Source of the DNA: Comamonas thiooxydans
GTDB lineage: Bacteria > Pseudomonadota > Gammaproteobacteria > Burkholderiales > Burkholderiaceae_C
Length of the DNA: 64,000 nt
Direction: 5' to 3'
Assembly: GCF_000964545.1 (NCBI RefSeq)
Contig: NZ_BBVD01000005.1
Coordinates: forward strand, 597,540-661,539
Shown here: piece by piece, positions 1-8,052 of the stretch
How the letters are laid out: the number at the start of each line of letters is the position of its first letter
How positions within the stretch are numbered: the stretch's first letter is position 1
Program-made: the position numbers and the translations under genes
Notes under the pieces: model-generated
The model's input: the letters and a program-made list of their open reading frames with translations, nothing else
What the model was told of the DNA's origin: nothing
Databases searched by the model: none

Positions 1-1
1 T

Positions 2-943
2 CTGTGCTACTACGATCTGCAAAAGGAACTGGTGGGCGTGCACATCAACCGTGCTGAATGCGTGAGCGCCAAAAAAGGCATCTGGCGCGTCTTCCCCAAA
101 AACGAGATTGCCGAATTCAAGGATCTGCGCAAGGGCCTGGAAATCAACCGCAACCGCGATATGGACTGGGTACGCACGCTGGAGAAGAAGTCCAGCGAGC
201 GCCGTATCGGTCTATGGGCCGAGTTCAAGGAAGCTGCTGCCGGCTTTGCGCTGACGCTGACCGACGAGGACGGGTTTGTCGGGGCTGCCGCCATCGCGCA
301 TGAGCACCAGAGCGCCACCGACCCAGCCAAGGCAGAAGCCACGCTGCGCGAGCAACTGGGACGCTTTGGCGCGACGGTTTTCGAGGTGAACGATATTTCA
401 CTGAGCCTGAGTCAGCCCTGGTTTGTACCCGCCTCCGTGCTCAACCAGCTGCGTCGCGATGCCGTTGCCGCATTGGAACAGGCCCGCGCCGACGGCTTTG
501 TGCGTCTGCCCCGCGCCAAGCCCGTGGAGCCGTCCGTGCCTTTTCCTGAAGACACACTGACCTATCTGGCCAATGTCTACAACCAGAAGGCCCATGACTT
601 CTATGTGAAGCATGGTGTGAAGATCATCGACGCCGCCTACGAGAGCAAGGAAGAGGAAGGCGAAGTCTCGCTGATGATCACCAAGCACTGCGTGCGCTTC
701 TCGATGAGCCTGTGCCCCAAGCAGGCCAAGGGCGTGATCGGCGTCAAGGGCACCATCAAGGCAGAGCCACTGCAGCTGATCAACGGCAAGGAAAAGCTCA
801 CGCTGCGCTTTGACTGCAAGCCCTGCGAGATGCATGTGGTTGGCAAGATGAAGAAGTCGGTGCTCAACCAGCATGCCAAGGAAATGAAAGAGTCTCCCAT
901 GCAGTTCTACCGCACACGCCCCACGCCTCAGCAACTTTCCTGA
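2..943 (+). CDS. U32 peptidase-family protein, C-terminal part (RlhA-like)
   Basis: The reading frame is open from the window edge, so the true start lies upstream and only about 313 C-terminal residues are visible. The visible part fits the C-terminal region of large U32-family proteins such as E. coli RlhA (YdcP), needed for hydroxylation of a 23S rRNA cytidine. Supporting motifs are INRNRDMDW followed by SSERRIG, and near the end TKHCVRFSMSLCPKQ and FDCKPCEMHV, whose clustered cysteines resemble the family's conserved Cys set (iron-sulfur ligands by inference). The gene ends just before a strong hairpin terminator. Family assignment is from memory of the motifs. The rRNA role is family knowledge and not visible here. 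Confidence 0.75.
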   Translation: MCYYDLQKELVGVHINRAECVSAKKGIWRVFPKNEIAEFKDLRKGLEINRNRDMDWVRTLEKKSSERRIGLWAEFKEAAAGFALTLTDEDGFVGAAAIAHEHQSATDPAKAEATLREQLGRFGATVFEVNDISLSLSQPWFVPASVLNQLRRDAVAALEQARADGFVRLPRAKPVEPSVPFPEDTLTYLANVYNQKAHDFYVKHGVKIIDAAYESKEEEGEVSLMITKHCVRFSMSLCPKQAKGVIGVKGTIKAEPLQLINGKEKLTLRFDCKPCEMHVVGKMKKSVLNQHAKEMKESPMQFYRTRPTPQQLS

Positions 944-960
944 GCACGTTTGAGCCCACA

Positions 961-998
961 AAAAAGCCCGCTACCGGCAACGGTTGGCGGGCTTTTTT
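961..998. terminator. Rho-independent terminator
   Basis: AAAAAGCCCGC pairs with GCGGGCTTTTTT around a short loop. The A and T flanks let it work in both directions. It lies 18 nt after the stop of the U32-family gene. Confidence 0.9.
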
Positions 999-1200
999 AC
1001 AGCCTCAGAACCACTGGTAAAAACCCTCGGTTCAATCCCTTTGCTCAAATCGTCTATTTTTTAGGCAATCCGTGCAAATCACCATCTGGCGCGGGTTTCA
1101 AGGCTTGAAAGCATAGTTTTCCACAAGAGCGTCCACATGATGCGGGGATAAAACTGAGGCATCCACCACACATAACTGTATACATGAACAGTTGCATGTA

Positions 1201-2142
1201 TCAGGCTTGTCCAACAGCCGATATCTTGCCAAAAGACAGCTTTGTACAAGCCTCCTGCAGCAACTTTGCCACTGCCGGCACCAGGGTGCTGAAGTTGGCA
1301 AACCCATGCAACATGCCTTGCGCACGAAGGCTGGAAACGGGTACACCGGCCTGCTGCAGGCGCAGGCCAAAGGCCTCTCCTTCGTCGCGCAATATGTCCA
1401 GCTCCGCCGTCACCAGCACCGCTGCCGGCAAACCAGCGAGATCGGGGTACTGCATGATGGAGGCCAGTGGATGTGCAGGCCTGGCAGGGTGATAGTGACG
1501 CCACATCGCGGCCATGGCTTCGGTGGTGAGAAACGGCATCTGCCCATAAAGCGCATGCGATGGCGCATCCATATGCGCATCGCAGACCGGATAGAACAGC
1601 AGTTGCAGGGATATGCCTCTCCAGCCGTCTTCTTTTGCGCGCAGGCAGGTGGCGACGGCCAGATTGCCCCCCGCGCTGTCGCCCGCCACCATCAGTTGCC
1701 GCGCATCGCAATGCAGCTCGGCCGCATGCAGTGCCACCCAGCGCGTGGCGGCATAGGCGTCGTCCAGCGCGGCGGGAAAGACATGCTCGGGAGCCAGCCG
1801 GTAATCGACCGACACAATATTCATGCCGGTTATACGCGCCAGGTGGCGGCACAGATTGTCATGCGTTTCCAGCGTGCCTATGCACCAGCCACCGCCGTGA
1901 AAATAGACCATGACCGGCGCTGCCTGCGCGGTGCCGGGACGGTACAGGCGCAGCTTGAGCGGCTGGCCATCGCCACCGGGAATGTCGATCTCGCGCACCT
2001 CATGCATGGGCAGGTCGGCAGGCGGAAAGGCCATGTGGTCCATGAGCTTGCGGATTTCGGGCACCGGAGTGGCCACAAAATCCATGGGCGGAGCATCCTT
2101 GAACTGCTCCAGCACAGCAGCCATTTCTGGGTGTATCTGCAT
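1201..2142 (-). CDS. Alpha/beta hydrolase, hormone-sensitive-lipase (HSL) family
   Basis: A 313-residue alpha/beta hydrolase of the HSL/fold-3 type, expected to hydrolyse short or medium carboxyl esters. The oxyanion-hole motif HGGGW is at about 82-86, the nucleophile elbow GDSAGG at 154-159 (Ser156), and an acid (ELDILRDE, about 248-255) and His (MLHGF, about 279) complete the triad. The ATG at 2142 is preferred because AAGGAG precedes it at good spacing; the frame extends further upstream without a ribosome site. It follows the monooxygenase gene by 66 nt on the same strand. A Baeyer-Villiger enzyme makes esters or lactones, so this hydrolase is the natural next step (inference). No signal peptide is seen, so it is probably cytoplasmic. 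Confidence 0.9.
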   Translation of the reverse strand: MQIHPEMAAVLEQFKDAPPMDFVATPVPEIRKLMDHMAFPPADLPMHEVREIDIPGGDGQPLKLRLYRPGTAQAAPVMVYFHGGGWCIGTLETHDNLCRHLARITGMNIVSVDYRLAPEHVFPAALDDAYAATRWVALHAAELHCDARQLMVAGDSAGGNLAVATCLRAKEDGWRGISLQLLFYPVCDAHMDAPSHALYGQMPFLTTEAMAAMWRHYHPARPAHPLASIMQYPDLAGLPAAVLVTAELDILRDEGEAFGLRLQQAGVPVSSLRAQGMLHGFANFSTLVPAVAKLLQEACTKLSFGKISAVGQA

Positions 2143-2208
2143 TGGGACTCCTTGAAGTTGATGGAGCGCGCCCGACCAGGACAGGCCAGGACGGGCGCAA
2201 GACGGCAC

Positions 2209-3672
2209 TCAGGCCACAAGCTCTTCGGTCTGGTGGTGGATATAGTCCTGCCATACCGGCGCACTCATCTCCTGCCGGAAGCGCGACTGCGACCAGGGCC
2301 ATGTGTTGGGCACACCGTTTCTGTCCAGGTACCAGCTGTTGCAGCCCGAGCCGAAGACCGAGCCTTTGGCGGCCTGCAAGCGCTCCTGGTCGTACTGAGC
2401 CAGGGCTTCGGGCCTGGCCGAAAGCCCTGCCACACCGGCTTGCTGACCACGCTCTATCAGCTGCGAGATATAGCCCCACTGCATTTCCGAAGTATCGATC
2501 AGCGAGAAGTTGCCCACGGGAGAGGTCGGCCCGTTCATGAAGTAAAAGTTGGGGAAGCCCGGCACCGAGATGGACTTGTATGCCGTGGGCACATCGCTCC
2601 AGGCCTGCTCCAGCGTGGCTCCGTTCAGGCCCGTCACATTCATGGGGCGCACATAGCGGTCGGCCTTGAATCCCGTGGCCAGGACGATGATGTCCACCTC
2701 ATGCAGCACGCCGTCGCTGGTACGCACTCCCTTTTTCTCGACCTTGGCAATAGCTTCGGTGATCAACTCGGAATCGGGGTGCTGGATCGCCTTGTAATAG
2801 TCGGGAGAATAAATCAGGCGCTTGCAACCAGCCCGGTAATGAGGCTGCAGTTTTTCACGCAAGGCTGCGTCTGCAACAGAGCCATCCAGGTTGTCCTGGC
2901 AGATTTTCTGAATTTCCTGAATCTGCTCCGAATTCGGATCCAGCACACCCTCGGTAAAGCGCTCCACATTGGCTACATAAGTGGGTTCGCGCTGCAGATA
3001 AACCAGCAGATCGCGGTTGCTGCGGAATTCGGCACGCTGCTCTTCGCTGAAAGCTGGATTCTCGACCGGAAAAATCCATTGGGCCGTGCGCTGAAAATGT
3101 CGCACCCTGGCACGCGACGCCAGTGCCGAGACAATTTGCACGCCCGTTGATCCCGTGCCGATGACGGCGATCCTCTTGCCGTCCAGCGGTACAGAATGAT
3201 CCCAGCGCGCACTGTGAATCGTGTCCCCCTCGAACTCCTCCAGGCCCTTGATCTGCGGATAGTTGGGGTGGTGCAGCACACCTGTGGCGGCAACCACCAC
3301 CTTGCCCTGGTATTGCTTGCCATGCTGATCCTGCAGCGTCCATGCATCGCACGTCCATTCGGCACGCGTGATTTCGGTGCCGAACTGCGAAAAATCGGCA
3401 ATACCGTGCTTCTGGAACACGCCTTCGAAATACTGCTGAATCTCGGCTCCGGGCGGAAGTACCCGAGACCATTCGGGGTTGGGCTCGAAAGAATAGGTAT
3501 AGGCGTGCGATGGCACATCGCAAGTCAGGCCTGGATAAGTATTATCCCGCCAGGTCCCCCCCAATGTCCCGGCCTTTTCCAGAATAATGAATTTCTTCCC
3601 GCTATTCTTCAGATGAATACCAGCCAGAATTCCGGACATTCCGCAACCAATCACTATGACGTCATATTTCAT
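2209..3672 (-). CDS. Flavin-containing monooxygenase, Baeyer-Villiger type
   Basis: A 487-residue class B flavoprotein monooxygenase. FAD-binding GCGMSG is at 9-14, GGTW at 38-41, and a second dinucleotide (NADPH) site GTGSTG at 172-177. Between them, FEGDTIHSARWD at 147-158 matches the Baeyer-Villiger fingerprint FxGxxxHxxxW(P/D). Such enzymes insert oxygen next to a ketone, giving an ester or lactone, with NADPH and O2. It sits between an ester hydrolase and an SDR, which suggests the order alcohol to ketone (SDR), ketone to ester (this enzyme), ester to acid plus alcohol (hydrolase). The substrate cannot be read from sequence. It is shorter than CHMO-type enzymes (about 540 residues) and looks more like the hydroxyacetophenone-monooxygenase-like group. 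Confidence 0.9.
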   Translation of the reverse strand: MKYDVIVIGCGMSGILAGIHLKNSGKKFIILEKAGTLGGTWRDNTYPGLTCDVPSHAYTYSFEPNPEWSRVLPPGAEIQQYFEGVFQKHGIADFSQFGTEITRAEWTCDAWTLQDQHGKQYQGKVVVAATGVLHHPNYPQIKGLEEFEGDTIHSARWDHSVPLDGKRIAVIGTGSTGVQIVSALASRARVRHFQRTAQWIFPVENPAFSEEQRAEFRSNRDLLVYLQREPTYVANVERFTEGVLDPNSEQIQEIQKICQDNLDGSVADAALREKLQPHYRAGCKRLIYSPDYYKAIQHPDSELITEAIAKVEKKGVRTSDGVLHEVDIIVLATGFKADRYVRPMNVTGLNGATLEQAWSDVPTAYKSISVPGFPNFYFMNGPTSPVGNFSLIDTSEMQWGYISQLIERGQQAGVAGLSARPEALAQYDQERLQAAKGSVFGSGCNSWYLDRNGVPNTWPWSQSRFRQEMSAPVWQDYIHHQTEELVA

Positions 3673-3681
3673 TGGAAATCC

Positions 3682-4431
3682 TTAAATATTAATTACTTTT
3701 GCTGCAGAGAATCCACCATCCACCGGAAGATTGACCCCGGTAATAAATGAAGAAATATCGGAAAGCAAAAATGCCACGGCATTACCTACCTCTTGCGGCC
3801 TGCCCGCACGCTTGAGCAAATGCATGGCCTCGAAAGCCTGGCCTACAGGCAGTTCATCAAGCATGGTGGTCATGGGTGTATGGATATAGCCGGGGCTGAT
3901 GCTGTTGACCCGGACGCCGTAAGGACCGAGATCCGATGCCAGACTGCGCACCATCTGGATCACGGCTCCCTTGGAGGTGCAATAGGCCAGATTGGTCGGG
4001 TTGCCCAGCATGCCGTTGATGCTGGCGATGGTGACGATGGAGCCCTGACCCCGCCGTTTCATGTGGCTGGCCACGGCACGAGCACTGAGCATGGTTCCCG
4101 TCAAATTGACCTGCAGTACCTGCTCCCACTCATGCAAGGGCATGCTCTCCAGATCACCCACGCGGGAAATGCCAGCCGAAGTCACCAGCCCATCAATCTG
4201 CCCATAGCGGTCCAGCATGTAAGCAACCAACTCATTGGTCAGCTTCTCGCTGCTCACGTCGAGCTTGCGAAATTCGCAGCCCTGCGGCAAATCCTGGCTT
4301 TGCTGAAGATCGGCACACACCACCTTGGCTCCGCTCGCTGCCAGGGCCTGGGCGCTGGCCAGGCCTATGCCCGAGGCACCACCTGTAACCAGAACCACTT
4401 TTCCTTCCAAACCACTGATGAATGGATTCAT
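3682..4431 (-). CDS. SDR family oxidoreductase
   Basis: A 249-residue classical short-chain dehydrogenase/reductase: cofactor motif TGGASGIG at 16-23, an Asp after beta-2 (CADL) favouring NAD(H), catalytic YCTSK, and SPGYIHTP after it. The usual NNAG is replaced by TSAG. The ATG at 4431 is chosen because GAGG lies 7 nt upstream; an in-frame TTG two codons earlier would be too close to that site. The gene is first in the leftward unit SDR, monooxygenase, hydrolase, and 9 nt separate it from the monooxygenase gene. It probably interconverts the alcohol and ketone that feed the monooxygenase (inference). Confidence 0.88.
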   Translation of the reverse strand: MNPFISGLEGKVVLVTGGASGIGLASAQALAASGAKVVCADLQQSQDLPQGCEFRKLDVSSEKLTNELVAYMLDRYGQIDGLVTSAGISRVGDLESMPLHEWEQVLQVNLTGTMLSARAVASHMKRRGQGSIVTIASINGMLGNPTNLAYCTSKGAVIQMVRSLASDLGPYGVRVNSISPGYIHTPMTTMLDELPVGQAFEAMHLLKRAGRPQEVGNAVAFLLSDISSFITGVNLPVDGGFSAAKVINI

Positions 4432-4741
4432 TTTCAAACCTCAATACTGGCTGACCGCCACCAATTGGCGATGAGGATTGAGATTCTTTGTTCTTTTCAA
4501 ATTCAAATCACTCTGAGTTTTCCTCTTTACAAAATAAGTTTGTGTTTACAGTCCCTAGTGGAAACCATTAATTCATTTGGACGTACTGTGCCCGGATTTT
4601 TTATATGTCAAGCAGGTCTTTCCATTTAATAAATCAATAAAGACTGTAAACACCTTCAATAACTGTCAAGCGGGAATTCGTGAGAAATATAGATAAGCCG
4701 GAAATGCTTTAATTCATTCGTATTTAGCCAATGAGGAAATC
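4432..4741. promoter_or_regulatory. Divergent promoter region with a matched pair of inverted sites
   Basis: This 310-bp AT-rich gap separates two divergent SDR genes. It holds a perfect 12-bp inverted pair: GTGTTTACAGTC at 4542-4553 and its reverse complement GACTGTAAACAC at 4642-4653, exactly 100 bp apart. The sites lie about 110 and 90 nt before the two start codons, so each may be the same activator or repressor site for one of the two promoters. No regulator gene is adjacent. No convincing consensus -35/-10 pair was picked. Confidence 0.6.
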
Positions 4742-5542
4742 ATGAAAGTTGCAGTCATCACCGGTGCAGCCAGCGGAATTGGTGCAGGCCTTGCCAAAAA
4801 GGCAGTCACTCTTGGAATGAAAGTCGTGGTTGCAGACCGCGACCAGGCGGGTCTTGAGAAAGTCGCGCTGGAACTGGGAGATCAGGCATTGGCCGTGGCC
4901 ACCGATGTCACCAGCCAGGCGTCGCTGGATACACTGGCCGACAAGGCCTATGCAGCTTTCGGTCAGGTTGATCTGCTGTTCAACAACGCAGGCGTTCTCA
5001 GCACCGGCAATAGCTGGGAGATCAGCGATGCCAAGTGGCAGCAGGCCTGGCAAGTCAACGTCAACGGCATTGTCAATGGCCTGCGCGCTTTTGTGCCGCG
5101 TCTGCTCAAGGCCAACCGGCCTGCCCGCATCATCAACACAGCATCGGTAGGCGGCTTTCTGCCCAGCGCCATGATGGCCCCCTACTCCGCCACCAAGTTC
5201 GCAGTGGTCGCGCTGACCGAAGGTCTGGCTGGCGAACTCGCGGCCATTGATCCGCAAATCAAGGTCTCGCTGCTGGCACCAGGCCCCGTCAGGACAGCCA
5301 TCTTCCGAGAAGCGCCTGACGCGGCGTCGGCAAAGTTTCACGGCATGATGACCCATTTGCTAGACGAAAACGGTATGGACACCGAGGAGTTCGCCAACCG
5401 CGTCTTTGCAGCCATTGACCGTGGTGAATACTGGATCGTGCCTCAGCCGGAAATGCTGGACCCGCTGCTCAAGGCCCGCAACAAGCTCATTGAGACGCGC
5501 ACCGACCCGGTGCTGTCCTGGACGCAGGAGATCGCAGAGTGA
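4742..5542 (+). CDS. SDR family oxidoreductase
   Basis: A 266-residue classical SDR starting at an ATG preceded by GAGGAAATC. TGAASGIG is near the N-terminus, VADRD follows beta-2, NNAG is at about 81-84, and the catalytic YSATK is near 155. The C-terminal part (EYWIVPQPEMLDPLLK) is longer than in minimal SDRs, as in SDRs acting on bulky alcohols. It is transcribed away from the SDR/monooxygenase/hydrolase unit from a shared 310-bp intergenic region with paired sites, which suggests co-regulation. It is a single-gene unit bounded by a hairpin and the convergent ligase gene. Substrate unknown. Confidence 0.88.
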   Translation: MKVAVITGAASGIGAGLAKKAVTLGMKVVVADRDQAGLEKVALELGDQALAVATDVTSQASLDTLADKAYAAFGQVDLLFNNAGVLSTGNSWEISDAKWQQAWQVNVNGIVNGLRAFVPRLLKANRPARIINTASVGGFLPSAMMAPYSATKFAVVALTEGLAGELAAIDPQIKVSLLAPGPVRTAIFREAPDAASAKFHGMMTHLLDENGMDTEEFANRVFAAIDRGEYWIVPQPEMLDPLLKARNKLIETRTDPVLSWTQEIAE

Positions 5543-5544
5543 AA

Positions 5545-5570
5545 CCAGGGCCTGCTTTAGCAGGCCCTGG
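5545..5570. terminator. Strong hairpin between convergent genes
   Basis: CCAGGGCCTGCT pairs perfectly with AGCAGGCCCTGG around a two-base centre, directly between the convergent SDR and acyl-CoA ligase genes. No T tract follows, so termination is inferred from position and stem strength. Confidence 0.5.
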
Positions 5571-5595
5571 CAGCATTTGCGGACACGCCCGGATA

Positions 5596-7185
5596 TCAGG
5601 TGCCCCAAAGCTCTCTGGCCACCTGCTCGAACTGGCGTCGCATCACGTTTTTCTGCACCTTGCCCGTCGCCGTGGACGGGAAGGCCTCCACAAAATGGAC
5701 CAGTTTTGGCACTTCAAAGCCGCTGAGATGATTGCGACAATGGGCCAGTATCGACTCCGAATCCACTTGAGCCCCCGGCTTGCGCATGACAAAGGCACAG
5801 ACCGCCTCGCTCCAGTGAGGATGCGGCAGACCGAACACGGCGGCGGCAGCCACTTCCGGATGCGCCAGCACCACGGCTTCAACCTTCACGCTGGCCACGT
5901 TCTCGCCGCCGGTCTTGATCATGTCCTTCTTGCGATCTATGAACTCCATGCGCCCCTGCGCGTCCCACATGCCCAGGTCGCCGGTATGGTGCCAGCCAAA
6001 CTTCTGTGCCTCTGCCGTCGCCTTTGGGTCCTTGAAATAACCCAGCATGACATTGGGGCCGCGATGCACGATCTCGCCGACCTGGCCCGCTCCCAGCAGA
6101 TTGCCATCGTCGTCCATAACGGCGGTCTCACACGTGCTCAGAGAGCGCCCCCAGAAATTGGCATCGCATTCGGCATTGAGCAAGGGGTAGAAAGTCATGG
6201 TGGCCGGATATATCTCGGTCTGCCCCGTGGCTAGAGAGATATTGCGGCACATGCGCTGCGCAATCTGGGCGATCAAGGGTTTGGGAATGGGTGCCATGGC
6301 ATAGATGCACTGCCGGATGGTAGTGGGCGCAAAACCCGGATCGGCCAGCACCGCTGCATACATCAGGGGCAGCCCGACAAAGATCGTCACACCCTCCTTC
6401 ATCACCAGTTGCCCCACCTCCGCCGGCACAAACTGCCGCGTGAGCACGGTGCAAGCACCTGCCGCCAGCGCAGTCTGCACCAGCGCATGCTGGGCGCAAT
6501 GAAACAGAGGCAACCAGCCGCTGAGCACATCGGCCTCGCCATATTTCATCTCGTCGATATTGCCCTTGACCGCCGCGTATACCGACAGATGGGAATGCAC
6601 CACGCCCTTGGGATTGCCCGTGGTGCCGCTGGTGTACATGAGCAAGGCCGCCTGGTTGTCGTCAATATCAACCTCGGGCAAAGCATCGGACTGGCCTGCC
6701 TCGGACTGTGCCAACGATATGCCCGGCAGTCCTGGCTGTACTTGCTGCGTTTGCGGGCGCGTGATGATGAGCGGCACCTGCAATTGCTGCAGAATTTCGG
6801 CCAGCCCGGGCAGGGCCAGCAACTCCTGATCGACCACCACTGCCGACACCTCTGCATGCCGCAGGATGTAGTCAATGCTCGATACCTCCAGCTTGATATT
6901 GACGGGCACCCACACCTGCCCCGCCTTGTGAATGGCATTGCAGGCCACCACCATGTCTATGGAATTGGCGCACAGCATGCCGATCTGCTTGCCCGTCCCC
7001 TGCGTCGAGAGCAAATAATGCGCGAAGCGCGAACTTCGCGCATCCAGCTCGGCATAGCTGATGCGCTCAGCACCATCGACCAGCGCCGTGCGGCTGCCAG
7101 ACTTGCGCGCACTGCGGTGGAGCAGGTCGCCCAGCGCAATGCGCCGGATGCGCCGTGCCTCCTTCGTCAGACTCATCTCGATCAT
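5596..7185 (-). CDS. AMP-dependent acyl-CoA synthetase/ligase
   Basis: A 529-residue adenylate-forming enzyme that would activate a carboxylic acid to its CoA thioester with ATP. P-loop-like MYTSGTTGNPKGV, TGQTE (A5), WHHTGDLG (A7) and the C-terminal TGKVQKN lysine motif are all present. AAGGAG seven bases before the ATG at 7185 fixes the start. It is the last gene of the long leftward catabolic operon, 63 nt after the preceding SDR. It is one of three ligases in the island, so several acids, or the same acid at different stages, may be activated. Substrate unknown. Confidence 0.92.
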   Translation of the reverse strand: MIEMSLTKEARRIRRIALGDLLHRSARKSGSRTALVDGAERISYAELDARSSRFAHYLLSTQGTGKQIGMLCANSIDMVVACNAIHKAGQVWVPVNIKLEVSSIDYILRHAEVSAVVVDQELLALPGLAEILQQLQVPLIITRPQTQQVQPGLPGISLAQSEAGQSDALPEVDIDDNQAALLMYTSGTTGNPKGVVHSHLSVYAAVKGNIDEMKYGEADVLSGWLPLFHCAQHALVQTALAAGACTVLTRQFVPAEVGQLVMKEGVTIFVGLPLMYAAVLADPGFAPTTIRQCIYAMAPIPKPLIAQIAQRMCRNISLATGQTEIYPATMTFYPLLNAECDANFWGRSLSTCETAVMDDDGNLLGAGQVGEIVHRGPNVMLGYFKDPKATAEAQKFGWHHTGDLGMWDAQGRMEFIDRKKDMIKTGGENVASVKVEAVVLAHPEVAAAAVFGLPHPHWSEAVCAFVMRKPGAQVDSESILAHCRNHLSGFEVPKLVHFVEAFPSTATGKVQKNVMRRQFEQVARELWGT

Positions 7186-7248
7186 GGTTTGTCTCCTTGA
7201 TAGTGTGCAACCCGGAACCCATAACCCACGCTTTTTCTTGTTGTGTCT

Positions 7249-8052
7249 CTAATTCTGCTGCGGCATGGCCATCGCGGCGGCAGCAACCATGGGCGAAAGC
7301 TGGCCCTGCGCCCCGCCGTCACAGGCAATGACCGTGCCGGAGATATAGCTGGCCGCATCGCTGCCCAGAAACATGGCCAGTCGGGCAATATCCGCGGTCG
7401 TGCCCATGCGTCCCAGCGGCACCATGCTGCGTACCAGAGCATCTCCTTCAGCTCCCTGCGGGGCCAGCCGGCGCATGCCTTCCGTGCCCTCGATGGGGCC
7501 GGGGGAAATGGCGTTCACACGAATGCCCCTGCCACCCCACTCCAGTGCCAGTACCCGCGCCAGATGGTCCACTCCTGCCTTGGCTGCACAGACATGGGCC
7601 TGGTACATCATGGGCACGGTGGACTGCGGCGCGGTGATGAAGATCAGGCTCGCCCCCGGCTGCCGCAAGTGCGCCAGAGCCTGACGCGCGACATGAAAGC
7701 TGCCCAGCAGATCGATGTCCACCACCACCCTGAAAGCGTTGGACGACATCTGCTCCGCAGGTGCGAGGAAGTTGCCTGCCGCACCAGACACCAGCACGTC
7801 GAGCGGCCCCTGGCAAGCCACGGCCTGCGCCAGCGCCGCTGCCACCGCCGGTTCATCGCGCACATCGGCTACCACGCCAAAGGCCTGCGCCCCCAGCGTC
7901 GCCAGGGCCGCGTCCACATTGGCCTGCTTGCGGCTGACGACCGAGACCCGGGCTCCTGCCATCGCGTAGTGCTGAGCAATGCCCAGGTTGATGCCTGTGG
8001 TGCCGCCAAACACCATCACATGGCGGCCCGAAAAATCAAACTGCACATTCAT
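7249..8052 (-). CDS. SDR of the 2,4-dienoyl-CoA reductase type
   Basis: A 267-residue SDR resembling peroxisomal-type 2,4-dienoyl-CoA reductase (DECR2). The nucleotide motif is GGTTGINLG, and the C-terminal signature is SPGPIEGTEGMRRLAP. The classical YxxxK is replaced by VCAAK: the Lys is kept and the Tyr is absent, which is normal in DECR-like enzymes and unusual in ordinary SDRs. The ATG at 8052 overlaps the stop of the upstream ligase gene (ATGA), with AGGAG 8 nt before it; a GTG three codons earlier would be too close to that site. Role inferred: NADPH reduction of a conjugated double bond in an unsaturated acyl-CoA. Confidence 0.85.
   Translation of the reverse strand: MNVQFDFSGRHVMVFGGTTGINLGIAQHYAMAGARVSVVSRKQANVDAALATLGAQAFGVVADVRDEPAVAAALAQAVACQGPLDVLVSGAAGNFLAPAEQMSSNAFRVVVDIDLLGSFHVARQALAHLRQPGASLIFITAPQSTVPMMYQAHVCAAKAGVDHLARVLALEWGGRGIRVNAISPGPIEGTEGMRRLAPQGAEGDALVRSMVPLGRMGTTADIARLAMFLGSDAASYISGTVIACDGGAQGQLSPMVAAAAMAMPQQN

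Noticed and set aside
1180..1201. ATACATG/CATGTAT inverted repeat at the hydrolase stop as an operator or terminator
   Set aside because: Short arms, A/T-rich and without a T tract or neighbouring promoter; chance is likely.
1192..3150. Long plus-strand frame opposite the hydrolase and monooxygenase genes
   Set aside because: It spans two clear minus-strand genes with all catalytic motifs and has no motif of its own.
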